Shown here: positions 54,814 to 64,000 of the stretch, piece after piece | How the letters are laid out: the number at the start of each line of letters is the position of its first letter | Position numbering within the stretch: position 1 is the stretch's first letter | Source: Bacillus tianshenii | GTDB taxonomy: Bacteria > Bacillota > Bacilli > Bacillales > Bacillaceae_N | Direction: 5' to 3' | NCBI GenBank assembly: GCA_020524525.2 | Contig: CP129018.1 | Location: 2,980,115 to 3,044,114 of the forward strand | Length of the DNA: 64,000 bases | The notes under the pieces: model-generated | Seen by the model: only the letters and a program-made list of their open reading frames with translations | What the model was told of the DNA's origin: nothing | Database searches by the model: none | Made by a program: the position numbers and the translations under genes

Positions 54814-56385
54814 TTACCGTAATTTTAAGATCCTACACAACCGTGGACCAATTATAGGTATGCCTTGTAGCTCTTCAGCTTCTAATCCTTTTCCAGCTAA
54901 TACAGCAATTCCGTATATCACTCCTCCCACAGGCACAGCAACCATCGTATAAATTAAGGCATTCATTCTTGACCATACCTCAATATTGAACCAATAAAAC
55001 GGAAGAGTTAACAAAATTGCCATAAAAATACTCGCAATCATCATGACAAGCTTTGAATAAATCTTGATTGGATAGCTTGTTGCCCGAAGGATAAAGACGA
55101 CATTTAATAATGTAATGATCATATACACAATCACTGTTGCCCACGCCGCTCCAATTAAGTCGAATGACGAGACAAGCCATAGATTTAATACAGCTTTCAA
55201 AATAGCATTTCCAACAATAATAAGAGCTGCTAAGGTTGAACGATTCAAGCCTTGTAAGATCCCAGTTGTAAGAACGGTAAACGATGTAAATAATGAGCTG
55301 AAATGGAGGATTGCCAAGACGGCGCTGCCTTCCATATCTTTAAATAACGCATAGTTTATCGGTAATGTTAAGGCCACTAATCCAAGCGCTGCTGGCCAAG
55401 AGACCAAGTGAGCAAGCTTTAATGAGCGACCAATATATCGGTTCGTTCCTTCTAGATCGTTTTCGGCGGTTGATTTTGAAATCTTCGGAATTAACGGCAG
55501 GATGATAGCGCTGGAAAAAACGACCGCGATTTGTATAAGTGTTAGACCGCGGCTATAAATACTGAACAGCCATTTTACTTGTTCTTCCCCGTATCCATGC
55601 CACTTAAGCGCATGCGGAATGGTTAAGGAATCAATCATATTTAACAACGCCATATTCAATGTCCCAAATGCTACTGGAAGTGACAGCTGTAGGATAACCA
55701 CTGACCACTTACGAAAAGCCCGCCACGTAAGGCGCTCACCCTTCTTAGGCCGTTCTGAAAAGCGCATATATTTTATACGCAAATAGACGAGTGAACCGAG
55801 TACGCCTGCAACTGAACTAATCATCACAACACCGGCAATGACGTCAGATTGTTGACCTTGTGCTACAAGTACATATGCCAGCCCGACAACAAGCGCTACA
55901 CGAATTAATTGCTCTAATACTTGCGAAACAGCTGTCGGCCGCATGTCTTCATAACCTTGGAAGAATCCGCGATAAACAGCCATATATGGTGCAAACAACA
56001 ATGTTGTCGACACGACCGCAACAGCTAGACGTGTCTCTTGTACACCAAGGGCAATTGCAATTTGCCCTGAAAAAACAAACATTAAGATAAAGCTGATAAA
56101 CCCAAACAGCAGACCTAAAATCCCTGCTGAAACGAAAATTTCTCGAATGGCTGTTTTATCATTCTTTGCTCGTTGTTCTGAGATTAATTTCGAGATTGCA
56201 ATTGGAATGCCTGCAACAGACAAAATCAATGCAATCATATAGACAGGATAGACGATGTTAAATAAGCCAAATACTTCATCACCGGCAATGTTTTGCAGCG
56301 GAATTCGAAAGACGCTGCCTAGTACCTTTGAAACAAATGTGGCAATCGTAATGATAATTGTACTTTTGACAAACGAATTAGCCAT
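54814..56385 (-). CDS. Polysaccharide flippase (MATE/MurJ-like, SpoVB family)
   Basis: A 523-aa protein with about fourteen TM segments: STIIITIATFVSKVLGSVFR, PLQNIAGDEVFGLFNIVYPV, GFFQGYEDMRPTAVSQVLEQ and ILPLIPKISKSTAEND match the SpoVB/YtgP/MurJ-type oligosaccharide exporters. It overlaps tagA by 8 nt, so it probably flips the lipid-linked wall polymer precursor made by TagO and TagA. A lipid II role is possible. A hairpin (TTTGTCGT...ACGACAAA, ~54777-54799) follows its stop without a T-run. Confidence 0.9.
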   Translation of the reverse strand: MANSFVKSTIIITIATFVSKVLGSVFRIPLQNIAGDEVFGLFNIVYPVYMIALILSVAGIPIAISKLISEQRAKNDKTAIREIFVSAGILGLLFGFISFILMFVFSGQIAIALGVQETRLAVAVVSTTLLFAPYMAVYRGFFQGYEDMRPTAVSQVLEQLIRVALVVGLAYVLVAQGQQSDVIAGVVMISSVAGVLGSLVYLRIKYMRFSERPKKGERLTWRAFRKWSVVILQLSLPVAFGTLNMALLNMIDSLTIPHALKWHGYGEEQVKWLFSIYSRGLTLIQIAVVFSSAIILPLIPKISKSTAENDLEGTNRYIGRSLKLAHLVSWPAALGLVALTLPINYALFKDMEGSAVLAILHFSSLFTSFTVLTTGILQGLNRSTLAALIIVGNAILKAVLNLWLVSSFDLIGAAWATVIVYMIITLLNVVFILRATSYPIKIYSKLVMMIASIFMAILLTLPFYWFNIEVWSRMNALIYTMVAVPVGGVIYGIAVLAGKGLEAEELQGIPIIGPRLCRILKLR

Positions 56386-57118
56386 GACGCTTTGACGCCT
56401 TTTCCTTCATCACATGGCCAACGAAACGAGGCAGTGCTAACATTCTTCGCCATCTGGATGGCTGCTTGACAAGACGATACAGCCATTCTGCATTCATCTT
56501 TTGCCACATTTCAGGCGCGCGTTCGACCTTACCAGCTAATACGTCGAAGCTCCCACCAACTCCAATGAAGACCCCTTTATGAAACTTGTTAATATTTTGG
56601 TCAATCCACTGCTCTTGACGAGGGCAACCAAGCGCTACTAATACAAGATCGGCACCTGCTTCATTAATTTGATTCGGAATTGCATCGCTTTCCCAATCAA
56701 AGAAGCCGTGATGATAACCTGCAATCTTCACATTAGGGTACTGGCGCTTTACAGCATTTGCAGCTTCCTCAATCACATCTTCTCCAGCCCCAAGCATGTA
56801 AAGGTTTAAGGAGCGTTCATTTGCTTTCTTCAATAGCTCATGCATTAAGTCATACCCTGCTACACGTTCTGGAAGCGGGTCACCAAGCATTTCAGCAGCC
56901 TTTACAACGCCAATTCCGTCAGCAGTAATGTAATCCGCACGCCCGACAATCTCTTGAAAGACTTGTTCTTCTCGTGCTTTCATCACAATTTCAGGGTTTG
57001 CCGTAATGACAAACGCCTTCTCATTCGACTCCCAATGCTTCACAACGCGCTGGGTCATCTCTTCCATTGTTGTATGTAAAAATGGAACTCCTAATATTGA
57101 GACGTATCGATTCTCCAT
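56378..57118 (-). CDS. tagA: WecG/TagA/CpsF glycosyltransferase
   Basis: A 246-aa GT26 enzyme: VSILGVPFLHTTMEEMTQRV, ITANPEIVMKAREEQVF, DYITADGIGVVKAAEML, LVLVALGCPRQEQWID and GVGGSFDVLAGKVERAPEMW. TagA adds N-acetylmannosamine to lipid-linked GlcNAc made by TagO. Its overlap with the flippase suggests a two-gene secondary polymer unit. The intergenic 57119-57444 upstream contains the terminator of the next gene and no ORF. Confidence 0.94.
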   Translation of the reverse strand: MENRYVSILGVPFLHTTMEEMTQRVVKHWESNEKAFVITANPEIVMKAREEQVFQEIVGRADYITADGIGVVKAAEMLGDPLPERVAGYDLMHELLKKANERSLNLYMLGAGEDVIEEAANAVKRQYPNVKIAGYHHGFFDWESDAIPNQINEAGADLVLVALGCPRQEQWIDQNINKFHKGVFIGVGGSFDVLAGKVERAPEMWQKMNAEWLYRLVKQPSRWRRMLALPRFVGHVMKEKASKRHG

Positions 57119-57356
57119 AATGTTTCACCATCTTTTTCAAATTAAGTTCGAATTTGTCGTTTTATCGATAAAAAAATCATCCAAGTTTTTGACAGACATT
57201 CTATCTTTCGTCATAGCTCTTTCATAATTGTCCCTAACTGTTCATTTTATCAGAGATTCAAGGAAACTTGCTAGAAATTTTTTGTAATAAAAATGGTGAT
57301 CGGTTTCCTTCGAACGTGAGGAGCTGAAACTCCGGGGAGAAAATGGTGCATATTTA

Positions 57357-57400
57357 CAAAAAAAAAAAAACGCTTGAGCTTCACTATCGCCCAAGCGTCT
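57357..57400 (-). terminator. Terminator of the Rpn-like gene
   Basis: GACGCTTG and CAAGCG pair around a 15-nt loop, with an eleven-T run on the minus strand, 45 nt after the stop. Confidence 0.85.
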
Positions 57401-57444
57401 CCCCTCTTATTTCAATTTTTTAATTGTTTCTTAGCGGTTAAGCG

Positions 57445-58326
57445 TTACTCCCCCTTAAGCTTCTTAATTTCTTCTTCTGGCAGATCAATAAATTCCTTAA
57501 TTTCTTCTATTGTCAAACCCTTTTGCAACATCTTCCGCGCTACTGCCTGTATTCCTTCTCGCAGCCCTTCTTGCTTTCCTTCCTGCAATCCTTCCTCTCT
57601 TCCTTTCTTATGCCAAGATGTCTCAATCTTCATAACAGCTTCCTCCTCTTCTTCGGGTAAGGTGGTGATTTCGGCTCGAAGCTCGGTTTCTTCTTGTGGA
57701 TTGAGCTTCAAATATCGCTCGAAAAAGCCTGTAATGAGGGTCATTCTTGCGTCATCTAGCTCCATTTTAACAAGCATGCGCAGGAATTCTTTCTTTACTT
57801 GGACGCGTTCAGCCTTACTGTAGTTCATTTTACTAAGCAATGCCGCCGCGGCTGGGTTTGGGGCTTTCAAGTAGTCACGCCAATTAAGCTTTCGCAGCTC
57901 GAGCTTGTCAAAGGCAAAGCGCAGCACCTCTTTAAATGGAAAGGTGACTTCAAACGTATCCCGCTCTTCATAGTTTTCGTCATAGCTAAATACAGCAACA
58001 GGCAGAATCGGCTTGCGGTGCTTTTCGTACAAACGGCTGAAATACACAAACATCCGCTCATTAAAGGCCTCCTGCTTATAGCTTTGCGGCTCAACGTGGA
58101 TAATGACAATTGCCTCATCCTGACGCAGGCGCACCTTTGCTAATAAGTCTACACGGCGCTTTTCTCCTTCTAGTATGTCCGTAAACAATTCCTCCGACAG
58201 AAATGTGGTCGCTTCAAAGTCAACGGCCTCTGACACATGCGGAAAGAACGCAGCGAAGAACTCTTCAAAAAACGTGCCTAACAGTTCCTTAAACCAACGG
58301 TCATGATCTTGATATACAGTTGTCAA
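57445..58326 (-). CDS. Rpn/PD-(D/E)XK nuclease-family transposase-like protein
   Basis: A 293-aa protein: HDRWFKELLGTFFEEFFAAF, LEGEKRRVDLLAKVRLRQDE and VIIHVEPQSYKQEAFNERM give a D...E-x-Q core of the recombination-promoting nuclease family. A Glu/Lys-rich helical tail with GREEGLQEGKQEGLREGIQ repeats is typical. Related proteins cut DNA and promote recA-independent recombination, but no terminal repeats surround it. The start is TTG with AAAGGAG 10 nt upstream. Confidence 0.8.
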   Translation of the reverse strand: MTTVYQDHDRWFKELLGTFFEEFFAAFFPHVSEAVDFEATTFLSEELFTDILEGEKRRVDLLAKVRLRQDEAIVIIHVEPQSYKQEAFNERMFVYFSRLYEKHRKPILPVAVFSYDENYEERDTFEVTFPFKEVLRFAFDKLELRKLNWRDYLKAPNPAAAALLSKMNYSKAERVQVKKEFLRMLVKMELDDARMTLITGFFERYLKLNPQEETELRAEITTLPEEEEEAVMKIETSWHKKGREEGLQEGKQEGLREGIQAVARKMLQKGLTIEEIKEFIDLPEEEIKKLKGE

Positions 58327-58502
58327 TAAACAACTTCTCCTTTCTCTTATTATACAACAAATTCGGGAAAATCATCGCTTCTGAAGGAAGTGAAATGAAG
58401 CGTAGATGTGGAAATAAAAGGGGTACTTACTTTCTTCTATAAAGGCAACTAAAACCCTCTTTCTCAGAATATAAATACACATACAAAGCACACATTTGCA
58501 AA

Positions 58503-58541
58503 AATCAAAAAATCGCCCGATAACATCGTATCGGACGATTG
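58503..58541 (-). terminator. Terminator of the SLH protein gene
   Basis: Minus strand AATCGTCCGATA-CGATGT-TATCGGGCGATT then TTTTGATTTTT, starting 7 nt after the stop. Confidence 0.92.
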
Positions 58542-58547
58542 GTTCGA

Positions 58548-61304
58548 CTATTTTGTTACACGAATGAGGAATGCGGCAAACTCAGCGCGTGTTGTTGCTT
58601 TTTCTGGACGATACGAGCCATCAGGATAACCGCCAGTAATGTCGTTTTCCGCTAGCGTTTGAATGGCTTCATATGCCCAATGTGTTTTATTTAAATCGTT
58701 AAATGCTTTGTTCCCAGTACCGCTTAGTTCATAAGCTCGCTTAAGAATAGCTGCCATTTGTGCGCGTGTTAACGGCTCATCTGGAGCAAATGTCTCTTCC
58801 GTCATTCCGCGAATAATGCCTTCTTCCGCAACCGCTGCTACAGCACGATATGCATAATGGTCACGCTCTAGGTCCTTAAAGCCTGGGTCTGCCACGCTTG
58901 AAAGCGGTAAGCTCAAGTCACGAGCAATCATAATCGCTGCTTGTGCACGTGTTAATGAAGCTTCCGGCTTGAACGTTGCATCAGGAAACCCTGTAATGAT
59001 GCTGTCATCTGTTAACTCTACAATCGCGCCATATGCCCAATGCTTGCTTGTCATATCTTTAAAGCGCGGCTCCGTATGGTTCGGGTTATAAACAGCTTGA
59101 AGCTTATCAACGTAGACCGTTCCGCTGTTTTGATTATCAGCAATTGCTTCAGCTACATAAATGCGGTCAAATTTAATCGGTGCCGCAAATCCGCTTGGAA
59201 GCTTGGCCGTTACGTACTTCCAGCCCTTCCAATCAAATTCCCCTTCTTCAGTAAAGCTGATTGTATGCTCTTTACCTGTGCCATCGATGATTTTTGCGCG
59301 AAGCCAATGGCCGCCACCATCACCGTAAACCCAAGCTCCAAGCTCTAAAGGTTTACCTGGAATCGTAATTTTATTCTTAGCAACAGCATAAGAGGCTTTA
59401 ATACCTTCTTCTTTTGTTGTGAAGTCATACTTTATGCGAAGTGCACCGCTTCCTTCATACACAGGGCTAGGTGCTTTACTACCTGTTATTTCAGTATTGG
59501 CTCTCGCTGAAGCGCTGGACCAATTACTGATTGAATTGAAGTGTTCGAACACTTCAGGCTCAAGGCCGACTTTTACAGGTACGGAAACAGACATTGCACC
59601 TGCTGTTGCGATCACTTTCCCTTCACCAACAGTAGAATTCGCTGTGAAAACACCATTGCTTGAGATTGTTCCGATATTTCCTTCAACACGCCATTTTACA
59701 GCTGAATTATCAAAGATAATCGGGTCACCGTCATCTGTTAATGGTTTCGCAGTAAATGTTGCTGTTTGACTTGTTCCAATTCGCAATGACTGCGGTGAAA
59801 CTTTCAATTCTTTAAATCGATCAACGACTGTTACTGGAACTTGTGCTGTACTTGATTGGTAGTTTGCTGTAATCGTAGCTTGTCCAGCTTTCTTGGCAAC
59901 AAATGTGTCGCCATCCATTTCACCAACTTGGTCGTTGCTTGTACTCCACGCAATATTTCCTTCATTCACAGAAACAGGGTTCAAATATTGGTCAAGCGCG
60001 TATTTCACATGAACAGGGAGCCTTGTGCCGATAAACACTTTCCCTTCTTGCTTGGAAAGCTTCATTTGCTTTGCTTCGCCTGTTCTCGTGTTACTAACTG
60101 CTAGTAATGTTGTGGAAACAGAGCGTTCAAATCCATCTGACGGGCGATTTTGCAGCGTTGGAACGAACTGACCTAGCTCACGTACTGCCATCGCAGTAGA
60201 ACCACCGCCATCTAAGTTAATTGCACGATACGCACCTTGACTAATCAAGTATTGTGCTAAGTCACGCATGTTCACCCCGTCACTGTAACCTGATTGACGA
60301 CCGTCAACCGTGACGACAAAAACACGCTCTCCACTCTTATCAACAGCAATTGCTGTACGCGGCGCACGACCGCTTGCAAAGTAATCACCTTGATTCATCG
60401 AAATCGATACTTGGCCATTATCAACTAACAATGGGCCTGTTCCAATCACGTATTTTGCATCCTGCCACGTTGGGTTTAAGTTAAACGTGATTGTCATTTC
60501 ATCTCCATTTTCAAGGCCTTTTAACTTTTCAGCCCACTCTTTCCCATGCGCTGAAACGATTAATCCGTCTTCCGGCACAGCGCTTGATGGATAATCCCCA
60601 ATTCCAGTAAGGTTGCTTACCGTCGCTGTAACAGGCTGACCTGCTTCAATATCTTCAAGCTTTGGTTCTAAATTGGTTAAGACAAATTCTGTGCCCCAAT
60701 GATTTGCCCAAGAACGCTTATATGGGCGGGTGAAGACGACCATTTCTTCTTCATTACGTGGTTCATTAATGCGGTGTGTCGTCACATCCACATCATCTGT
60801 TTCCATATGTATTGAATACTTGAAATGCTCAATTTTTGCCTTTCCAGCTTGATTTACACCAAAGGCTACTTGTGAATTAAGCGGGCTGTCTGTTGAAAGT
60901 CCATTTAACCCAAAGTTATAAACCTTGTTATCTTTCACAAACAGGCTGATTGGCAGCTTTGTTTTCGGGTCGAAAAAGCCTGCATTCGTTGCTCCAACAA
61001 CATGATGACCATCTAAGCTATTTGCTTTTGCTTGGTCTGTTACCCTTTTAAGACTGTTAAAAGGTGTTGGAACCCCAACTTCAAGTGTAGTCGTTGGGTC
61101 TGCCAAATTCACATCCAGCATATGTACACTGTTTCTTAAGTTATCACCTTTGTATATTGACTCCACATGCGCAACACCTGGCGAAACTTTTGTTTTGCTT
61201 TCAGAGACCTTATATGAAAGCGGACTTGCTAGGGCAGTTTCAACACCCAGCACCGACATCACTAAAGTCAATGCAATGAAAAACGCCGACAACTTTCTTG
61301 CCAT
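58548..61304 (-). CDS. SLH-domain phosphodiester glycosidase-family protein
   Basis: A 918-aa secreted surface protein. It has a signal peptide (MARKLSAFFIALTLVMSVLG, cut near ALA), a NAGPA/phosphodiester glycosidase domain (~50-400; NAGFFDPKT, GTGPLLVDNG, RAPRTAIAVDKSG, AINLDGGGSTAMAV), two Ig-like (Big_2-type) domains (~405-575), a carbohydrate-binding-like beta-sandwich (~590-745), and three C-terminal SLH repeats (HWAYGAIVEL.., HYAYRAVAAV.., HWAYEAIQTL..). SLH domains bind pyruvylated secondary wall polymer, the product of csaB activity. The enzyme domain may act on wall glycopolymer. Confidence 0.93.
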   Translation of the reverse strand: MARKLSAFFIALTLVMSVLGVETALASPLSYKVSESKTKVSPGVAHVESIYKGDNLRNSVHMLDVNLADPTTTLEVGVPTPFNSLKRVTDQAKANSLDGHHVVGATNAGFFDPKTKLPISLFVKDNKVYNFGLNGLSTDSPLNSQVAFGVNQAGKAKIEHFKYSIHMETDDVDVTTHRINEPRNEEEMVVFTRPYKRSWANHWGTEFVLTNLEPKLEDIEAGQPVTATVSNLTGIGDYPSSAVPEDGLIVSAHGKEWAEKLKGLENGDEMTITFNLNPTWQDAKYVIGTGPLLVDNGQVSISMNQGDYFASGRAPRTAIAVDKSGERVFVVTVDGRQSGYSDGVNMRDLAQYLISQGAYRAINLDGGGSTAMAVRELGQFVPTLQNRPSDGFERSVSTTLLAVSNTRTGEAKQMKLSKQEGKVFIGTRLPVHVKYALDQYLNPVSVNEGNIAWSTSNDQVGEMDGDTFVAKKAGQATITANYQSSTAQVPVTVVDRFKELKVSPQSLRIGTSQTATFTAKPLTDDGDPIIFDNSAVKWRVEGNIGTISSNGVFTANSTVGEGKVIATAGAMSVSVPVKVGLEPEVFEHFNSISNWSSASARANTEITGSKAPSPVYEGSGALRIKYDFTTKEEGIKASYAVAKNKITIPGKPLELGAWVYGDGGGHWLRAKIIDGTGKEHTISFTEEGEFDWKGWKYVTAKLPSGFAAPIKFDRIYVAEAIADNQNSGTVYVDKLQAVYNPNHTEPRFKDMTSKHWAYGAIVELTDDSIITGFPDATFKPEASLTRAQAAIMIARDLSLPLSSVADPGFKDLERDHYAYRAVAAVAEEGIIRGMTEETFAPDEPLTRAQMAAILKRAYELSGTGNKAFNDLNKTHWAYEAIQTLAENDITGGYPDGSYRPEKATTRAEFAAFLIRVTK

Positions 61305-61782
61305 ACTTTCCTCTCCCTTTTCTAAAAACTACTATTCTATCTGGAAATGACTACGTTTCTTTCTAATAAATAGTTTCCTTTCCACAACAAAATAAGTTTA
61401 CCATGCCAATGATTGGTTGTTTAATAGGGAATAAGATCCATAAGTGATAAGACGTCAAAATATTACAAAGCTACAAACCTTGATAATTCAGCATTTTCAA
61501 CGGTTAATTAAACGTTTGATTAATAATTACAGAGGATGGGAGAAACAAAAATGTAAACATGGCGTAACATTCACTGACGGGTTTTTATTAAAAATATTGC
61601 TAGAATACCATTTAGACTGAAAAAATCTTTATCATTACCTATAAACCTTTTGCAGAATATACGATACAATTGAGTATGAATGTGCATGAAAGAAATACCG
61701 CCTCTTAACCTAAAGCAGTATCAATTATGTGCATAAAATCCTTCCAATTGCGAAGTATATAGAGTAAAGGGGATTTGCAAAT
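61305..61782. other. 478-nt divergent intergenic region, SLH gene / asnB
   Basis: It must contain the promoters of both divergent genes. I see AT-rich sequence and possible -10 boxes (TAGAAT, TACAAT) without well-spaced -35 partners. There is no T-box-like structure or ORF. asnB has AAAGGGG 10 nt before its ATG. Confidence 0.5.
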
Positions 61783-63672
61783 ATGTGTGGATTTGTAGGA
61801 GTACTATCGAATAAACCGGGACAACCGTTACCGATAAATACGTTTATGAATATGACAAACATTATTACGCATCGTGGTCCTGATGATGAAGGCTACTATG
61901 AGGATGAGCATATCCAAATGGGCTTCCGCCGCTTAAGCATCATCGACTTAGAAGGCGGTCATCAGCCACTGTCATATGAAAACCAACGCTATTGGATTAC
62001 ATTTAACGGTGAAATCTATAACTATGTTGAGCTTCGAAAGGAATTAGAAGCGAAAGGTCATACGTTCGCAACAGATTCTGATACAGAAACGATTCTTGCC
62101 CTGTATGCTGAAGAAGGCCGGGAAGCAGTGAAGAAGCTGCGCGGCATGTTCGGTTTCGTCATTTGGGACAAACAGCAAAAGGAAATTTTCGCTGCTCGTG
62201 ACCCGTTCGGCATTAAGCCGTTTTTCTACATGGAGAAGGATGACAAGCTTTTCTTCGGATCAGAAAAGAAAAGCATTCTGACAGCTATGGACGAGGATGA
62301 AGTGAACCCAGAAGCATTGCAGCATTATTTTACGTATCAATACGTACCAGACCCACTAAGCTTGTCAAAAAACATTCGCAAGCTTACACCAGGTCACTTT
62401 ATTCATAAGAAAATCGACGAGCCAATGACCATTCAGAAATATTGGCAAGCAACGTTCAAACCAGTAAACTTGTCAAAACAAGAAGCGATTAAAGAAATCA
62501 AAGACGTCATGTACGATTCTGTAAATGTACATATGCGTAGTGATGTGCCGGTCGGCTCATTCCTTTCAGGTGGCATTGATTCAACTGCGATCGCTTCCAT
62601 TGCAAAGGAATTCCACCCTGGCATTAAGACATTCTCTGTCGGCTTTGAACGTGAAGGCTTCAGTGAAGTAGATGTGGCAAAGGAAACAGCGGATAAGCTT
62701 GGCGTTGAGAACATTCAATATGTTGTGACACCTGAGGAATATATTCAAGAGCTTCCGAAGATTATGTGGCATATGGATGACCCGCTCGCTGACCCAGCAG
62801 CTGTACCGCTCTATTTCGTAGCACGTGAAGCAAGCAAGCATGTGAAAGTTGTTCTCTCAGGTGAAGGGGCAGATGAATTGTTCGGCGGCTATAACATTTA
62901 CCGTGAGCCTTATTCATTAAAGATGTTCTCGTACTTGCCTGAACCAGGGAAGAAATTGTTGAAAGCGGTAGCTCAGCAGTTACCTGAAGGCGTTAAAGGA
63001 AAGAGCTTCATCGAGCGCGGTTGTTCAAAGATCGAGGAACGCTATGTCGGAAATGCAAAGATGTTCTTAGAGAACGAAAAGCGCAGCTTAATGAAAGCAT
63101 ACAACCCAAATGCACACTACCAAACAGTCACTGCACCGTTCTATCAGCAAATTAAGCAATATGATGATGTGAATAAAATGCAATTTATCGATATTCATAC
63201 GTGGATGCGCGGCGACATTTTATTGAAAGCAGATAAAATGACAATGGCCCATTCACTAGAGCTGCGTGTTCCATTCCTGGACAAGGAAGTGTTCAACACA
63301 GCTTCTAAGCTTGCACCAGAATTGAAAATCGCCAATAACACAACAAAGTATATTTTACGCGAAGCGATGGCTGAGATTATTCCAGAACACGTCATTAACC
63401 GCAAAAAACTCGGCTTTCCAGTACCAATTCGTCACTGGCTGAAAAATGAGCTGCATGACTGGGCAGTAAACCTGATCAAAGAAAGCAATACAGATCACCT
63501 AATTGAAAAATCAGTCATCCTTAAACTACTCGAAGACCATTGCCAAGACAAATACGATTACAGCCGTAAAATTTGGACAGCTCTCATGTTCATGCTATGG
63601 CATCAAGTCTATATCGAGAAGAAACATTCATTCTTCACCCCTGAAACATCTCGCGAAGAAGTAAAGCAATAA
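61783..63672 (+). CDS. asnB: Glutamine-hydrolysing asparagine synthase
   Basis: A 629-aa class II amidotransferase. Cys2 (MCGFVGVLSN) is the glutaminase nucleophile; RGPDDEGYY, FNGEIYNYVELR and RDPFGIKPFFY follow. The synthase domain has the ATP-binding SGGIDSTAIASIAKEF, LSGEGADELFGGY and the C-terminal RKKLGFPVPIRHWL. Length equals the B. subtilis AsnB type. It makes asparagine; members of this family also amidate meso-diaminopimelate, which the wall-gene neighbours make worth considering. Confidence 0.96.
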   Translation: MCGFVGVLSNKPGQPLPINTFMNMTNIITHRGPDDEGYYEDEHIQMGFRRLSIIDLEGGHQPLSYENQRYWITFNGEIYNYVELRKELEAKGHTFATDSDTETILALYAEEGREAVKKLRGMFGFVIWDKQQKEIFAARDPFGIKPFFYMEKDDKLFFGSEKKSILTAMDEDEVNPEALQHYFTYQYVPDPLSLSKNIRKLTPGHFIHKKIDEPMTIQKYWQATFKPVNLSKQEAIKEIKDVMYDSVNVHMRSDVPVGSFLSGGIDSTAIASIAKEFHPGIKTFSVGFEREGFSEVDVAKETADKLGVENIQYVVTPEEYIQELPKIMWHMDDPLADPAAVPLYFVAREASKHVKVVLSGEGADELFGGYNIYREPYSLKMFSYLPEPGKKLLKAVAQQLPEGVKGKSFIERGCSKIEERYVGNAKMFLENEKRSLMKAYNPNAHYQTVTAPFYQQIKQYDDVNKMQFIDIHTWMRGDILLKADKMTMAHSLELRVPFLDKEVFNTASKLAPELKIANNTTKYILREAMAEIIPEHVINRKKLGFPVPIRHWLKNELHDWAVNLIKESNTDHLIEKSVILKLLEDHCQDKYDYSRKIWTALMFMLWHQVYIEKKHSFFTPETSREEVKQ

Positions 63673-63691
63673 GAACGTCTACACAAATAGA

Positions 63692-63726
63692 AAAAGAGCG
63701 TATCCATAGTGGGTACGCTCTTTCTT
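63692..63726. terminator. Bidirectional terminator between asnB and the C39-like gene
   Basis: AAAGAGCGTA-TCCATAGTGGG-TACGCTCTTT with flanking A- and T-runs lies between convergent stops at 63672 and 63725. Confidence 0.9.
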
Positions 63727-64000
63727 ATGGTATATAGGTAATTGCCTGCTTGCCCATTTGTTCCCAAGCTTGCTTGAACTCTTTTCGAGGCGCTTTATTA
63801 TTTTTCTTAGGGTGAAGCGGGTCGTTAAAATAAATATATTTGCTGTCATAGCCGGTGATAATGACAGAATGCTCTTTGAACGTTATTTTGATTGGGCCGT
63901 CAGGTGTTTTCCATTTCTGAAAGCTTGATTGTGGAAGTGGTTGATAGGACGTGTTCGTAATCACCCATACAGGCCGGCGTCGACTAACATGATAGAGGAC
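63725..64000 (-). CDS. C39-like peptidase family protein (YvpB-like), 5' end off window
   Basis: 91 codons of a C-terminus are visible; the frame is open to the right edge (VLYHVSRRRPVWVITNTSY...). The catalytic His in FKEHSVIITGYDSK and the Asp/Asn of YIYFNDPLHPKK fit the C39_2 papain-like fold, with PVWVI preceding. The Cys half is outside the window. Substrate unknown; YvpB-like proteins are usually secreted. Confidence 0.78.
   Translation of the reverse strand, partial: VLYHVSRRRPVWVITNTSYQPLPQSSFQKWKTPDGPIKITFKEHSVIITGYDSKYIYFNDPLHPKKNNKAPRKEFKQAWEQMGKQAITYIP

Noticed and set aside
57445-58326. Rpn-like gene as part of a transposon
   Set aside because: No inverted repeats or target duplication are visible around it; the family is named for its fold, not for a mobile unit.
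61305-61782. T-box or other riboswitch upstream of asnB
   Set aside because: I found no T-box consensus, specifier stem or terminator/antiterminator pair.

Overview
The window comes from a motile, low-GC, Gram-positive bacterium of the Bacillaceae. Evidence: the order degS-degU / comFA-comFC-yvyF-flgM-flgN-flgK-flgL-yviE-fliW-csrA-hag matches the Bacillus late-flagellar and competence locus; four promoters fit the sigma-D consensus (TAAA-N14/15-GCCGATAT); the wall genes (tagO, tagA, csaB, an SLH protein) are Firmicute types. I cannot name the species.

Region 1 (1-24.4 kb, all minus strand) is an AT-rich surface-sugar island next to the flagellin gene, most likely for flagellin glycosylation. 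Read 5'->3' on the minus strand, it starts at a sigma-D-type promoter (24400-24425). It then runs through an unknown 202-aa protein, a UDP-GlcNAc 4,6-dehydratase-like enzyme, a 953-aa Maf/DUF115 protein with unusual C-terminal domains, and an SDR - aminotransferase - formyltransferase - polysaccharide-deacetylase-like run that recalls ArnA(C)-ArnB-ArnA(N)-ArnD. A FemAB/GNAT-like protein, a second formyltransferase/aminotransferase pair and two glycosyltransferases follow. After these come rmlA, an SDR and an fdtA-fdtC-fdtB set (dTDP-3-acetamido-3,6-dideoxyhexose), an IS1111-group insertion sequence, a TPR-bearing GT2, and a wbpB-wbpA-wbpE-like set (UDP-GlcNAc3N uronic acid) cut by the left edge.

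Region 2 (24.4-35.1 kb, minus strand) is the conserved flagellar/competence block. hag has a sigma-D promoter and a leader with a near-consensus CsrA site, and it sits beside csrA and fliW. yviE is frameshifted at an A7 tract. A decayed gene lies between hag and the sugar operon.

Region 3 (35.3-44.1 kb, minus strand) lies between degV and degU, which are adjacent in B. subtilis. It carries yaaR, a second flagellin, a FliS chaperone, an FlhB-C-terminus-like protein and a 1885-aa FliK/YlqG-like protein with ten near-identical ~95-residue repeats plus three diverged copies. The giant gene and fliS each have their own sigma-D-type promoter, so the set looks like a late flagellar module. I consider it the most interesting system in the window.

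Region 4 (44.1-64 kb) holds degSU, yvyE, an LCP wall-polymer ligase, a modular amidase, DUF5693-csaB, tagO, tagA-flippase, an Rpn-like protein, a large SLH/phosphodiester-glycosidase protein, asnB and a partial C39-like peptidase. CsaB, TagO, TagA, the flippase, LCP and the SLH protein together suggest a pyruvylated secondary wall polymer that anchors SLH proteins.
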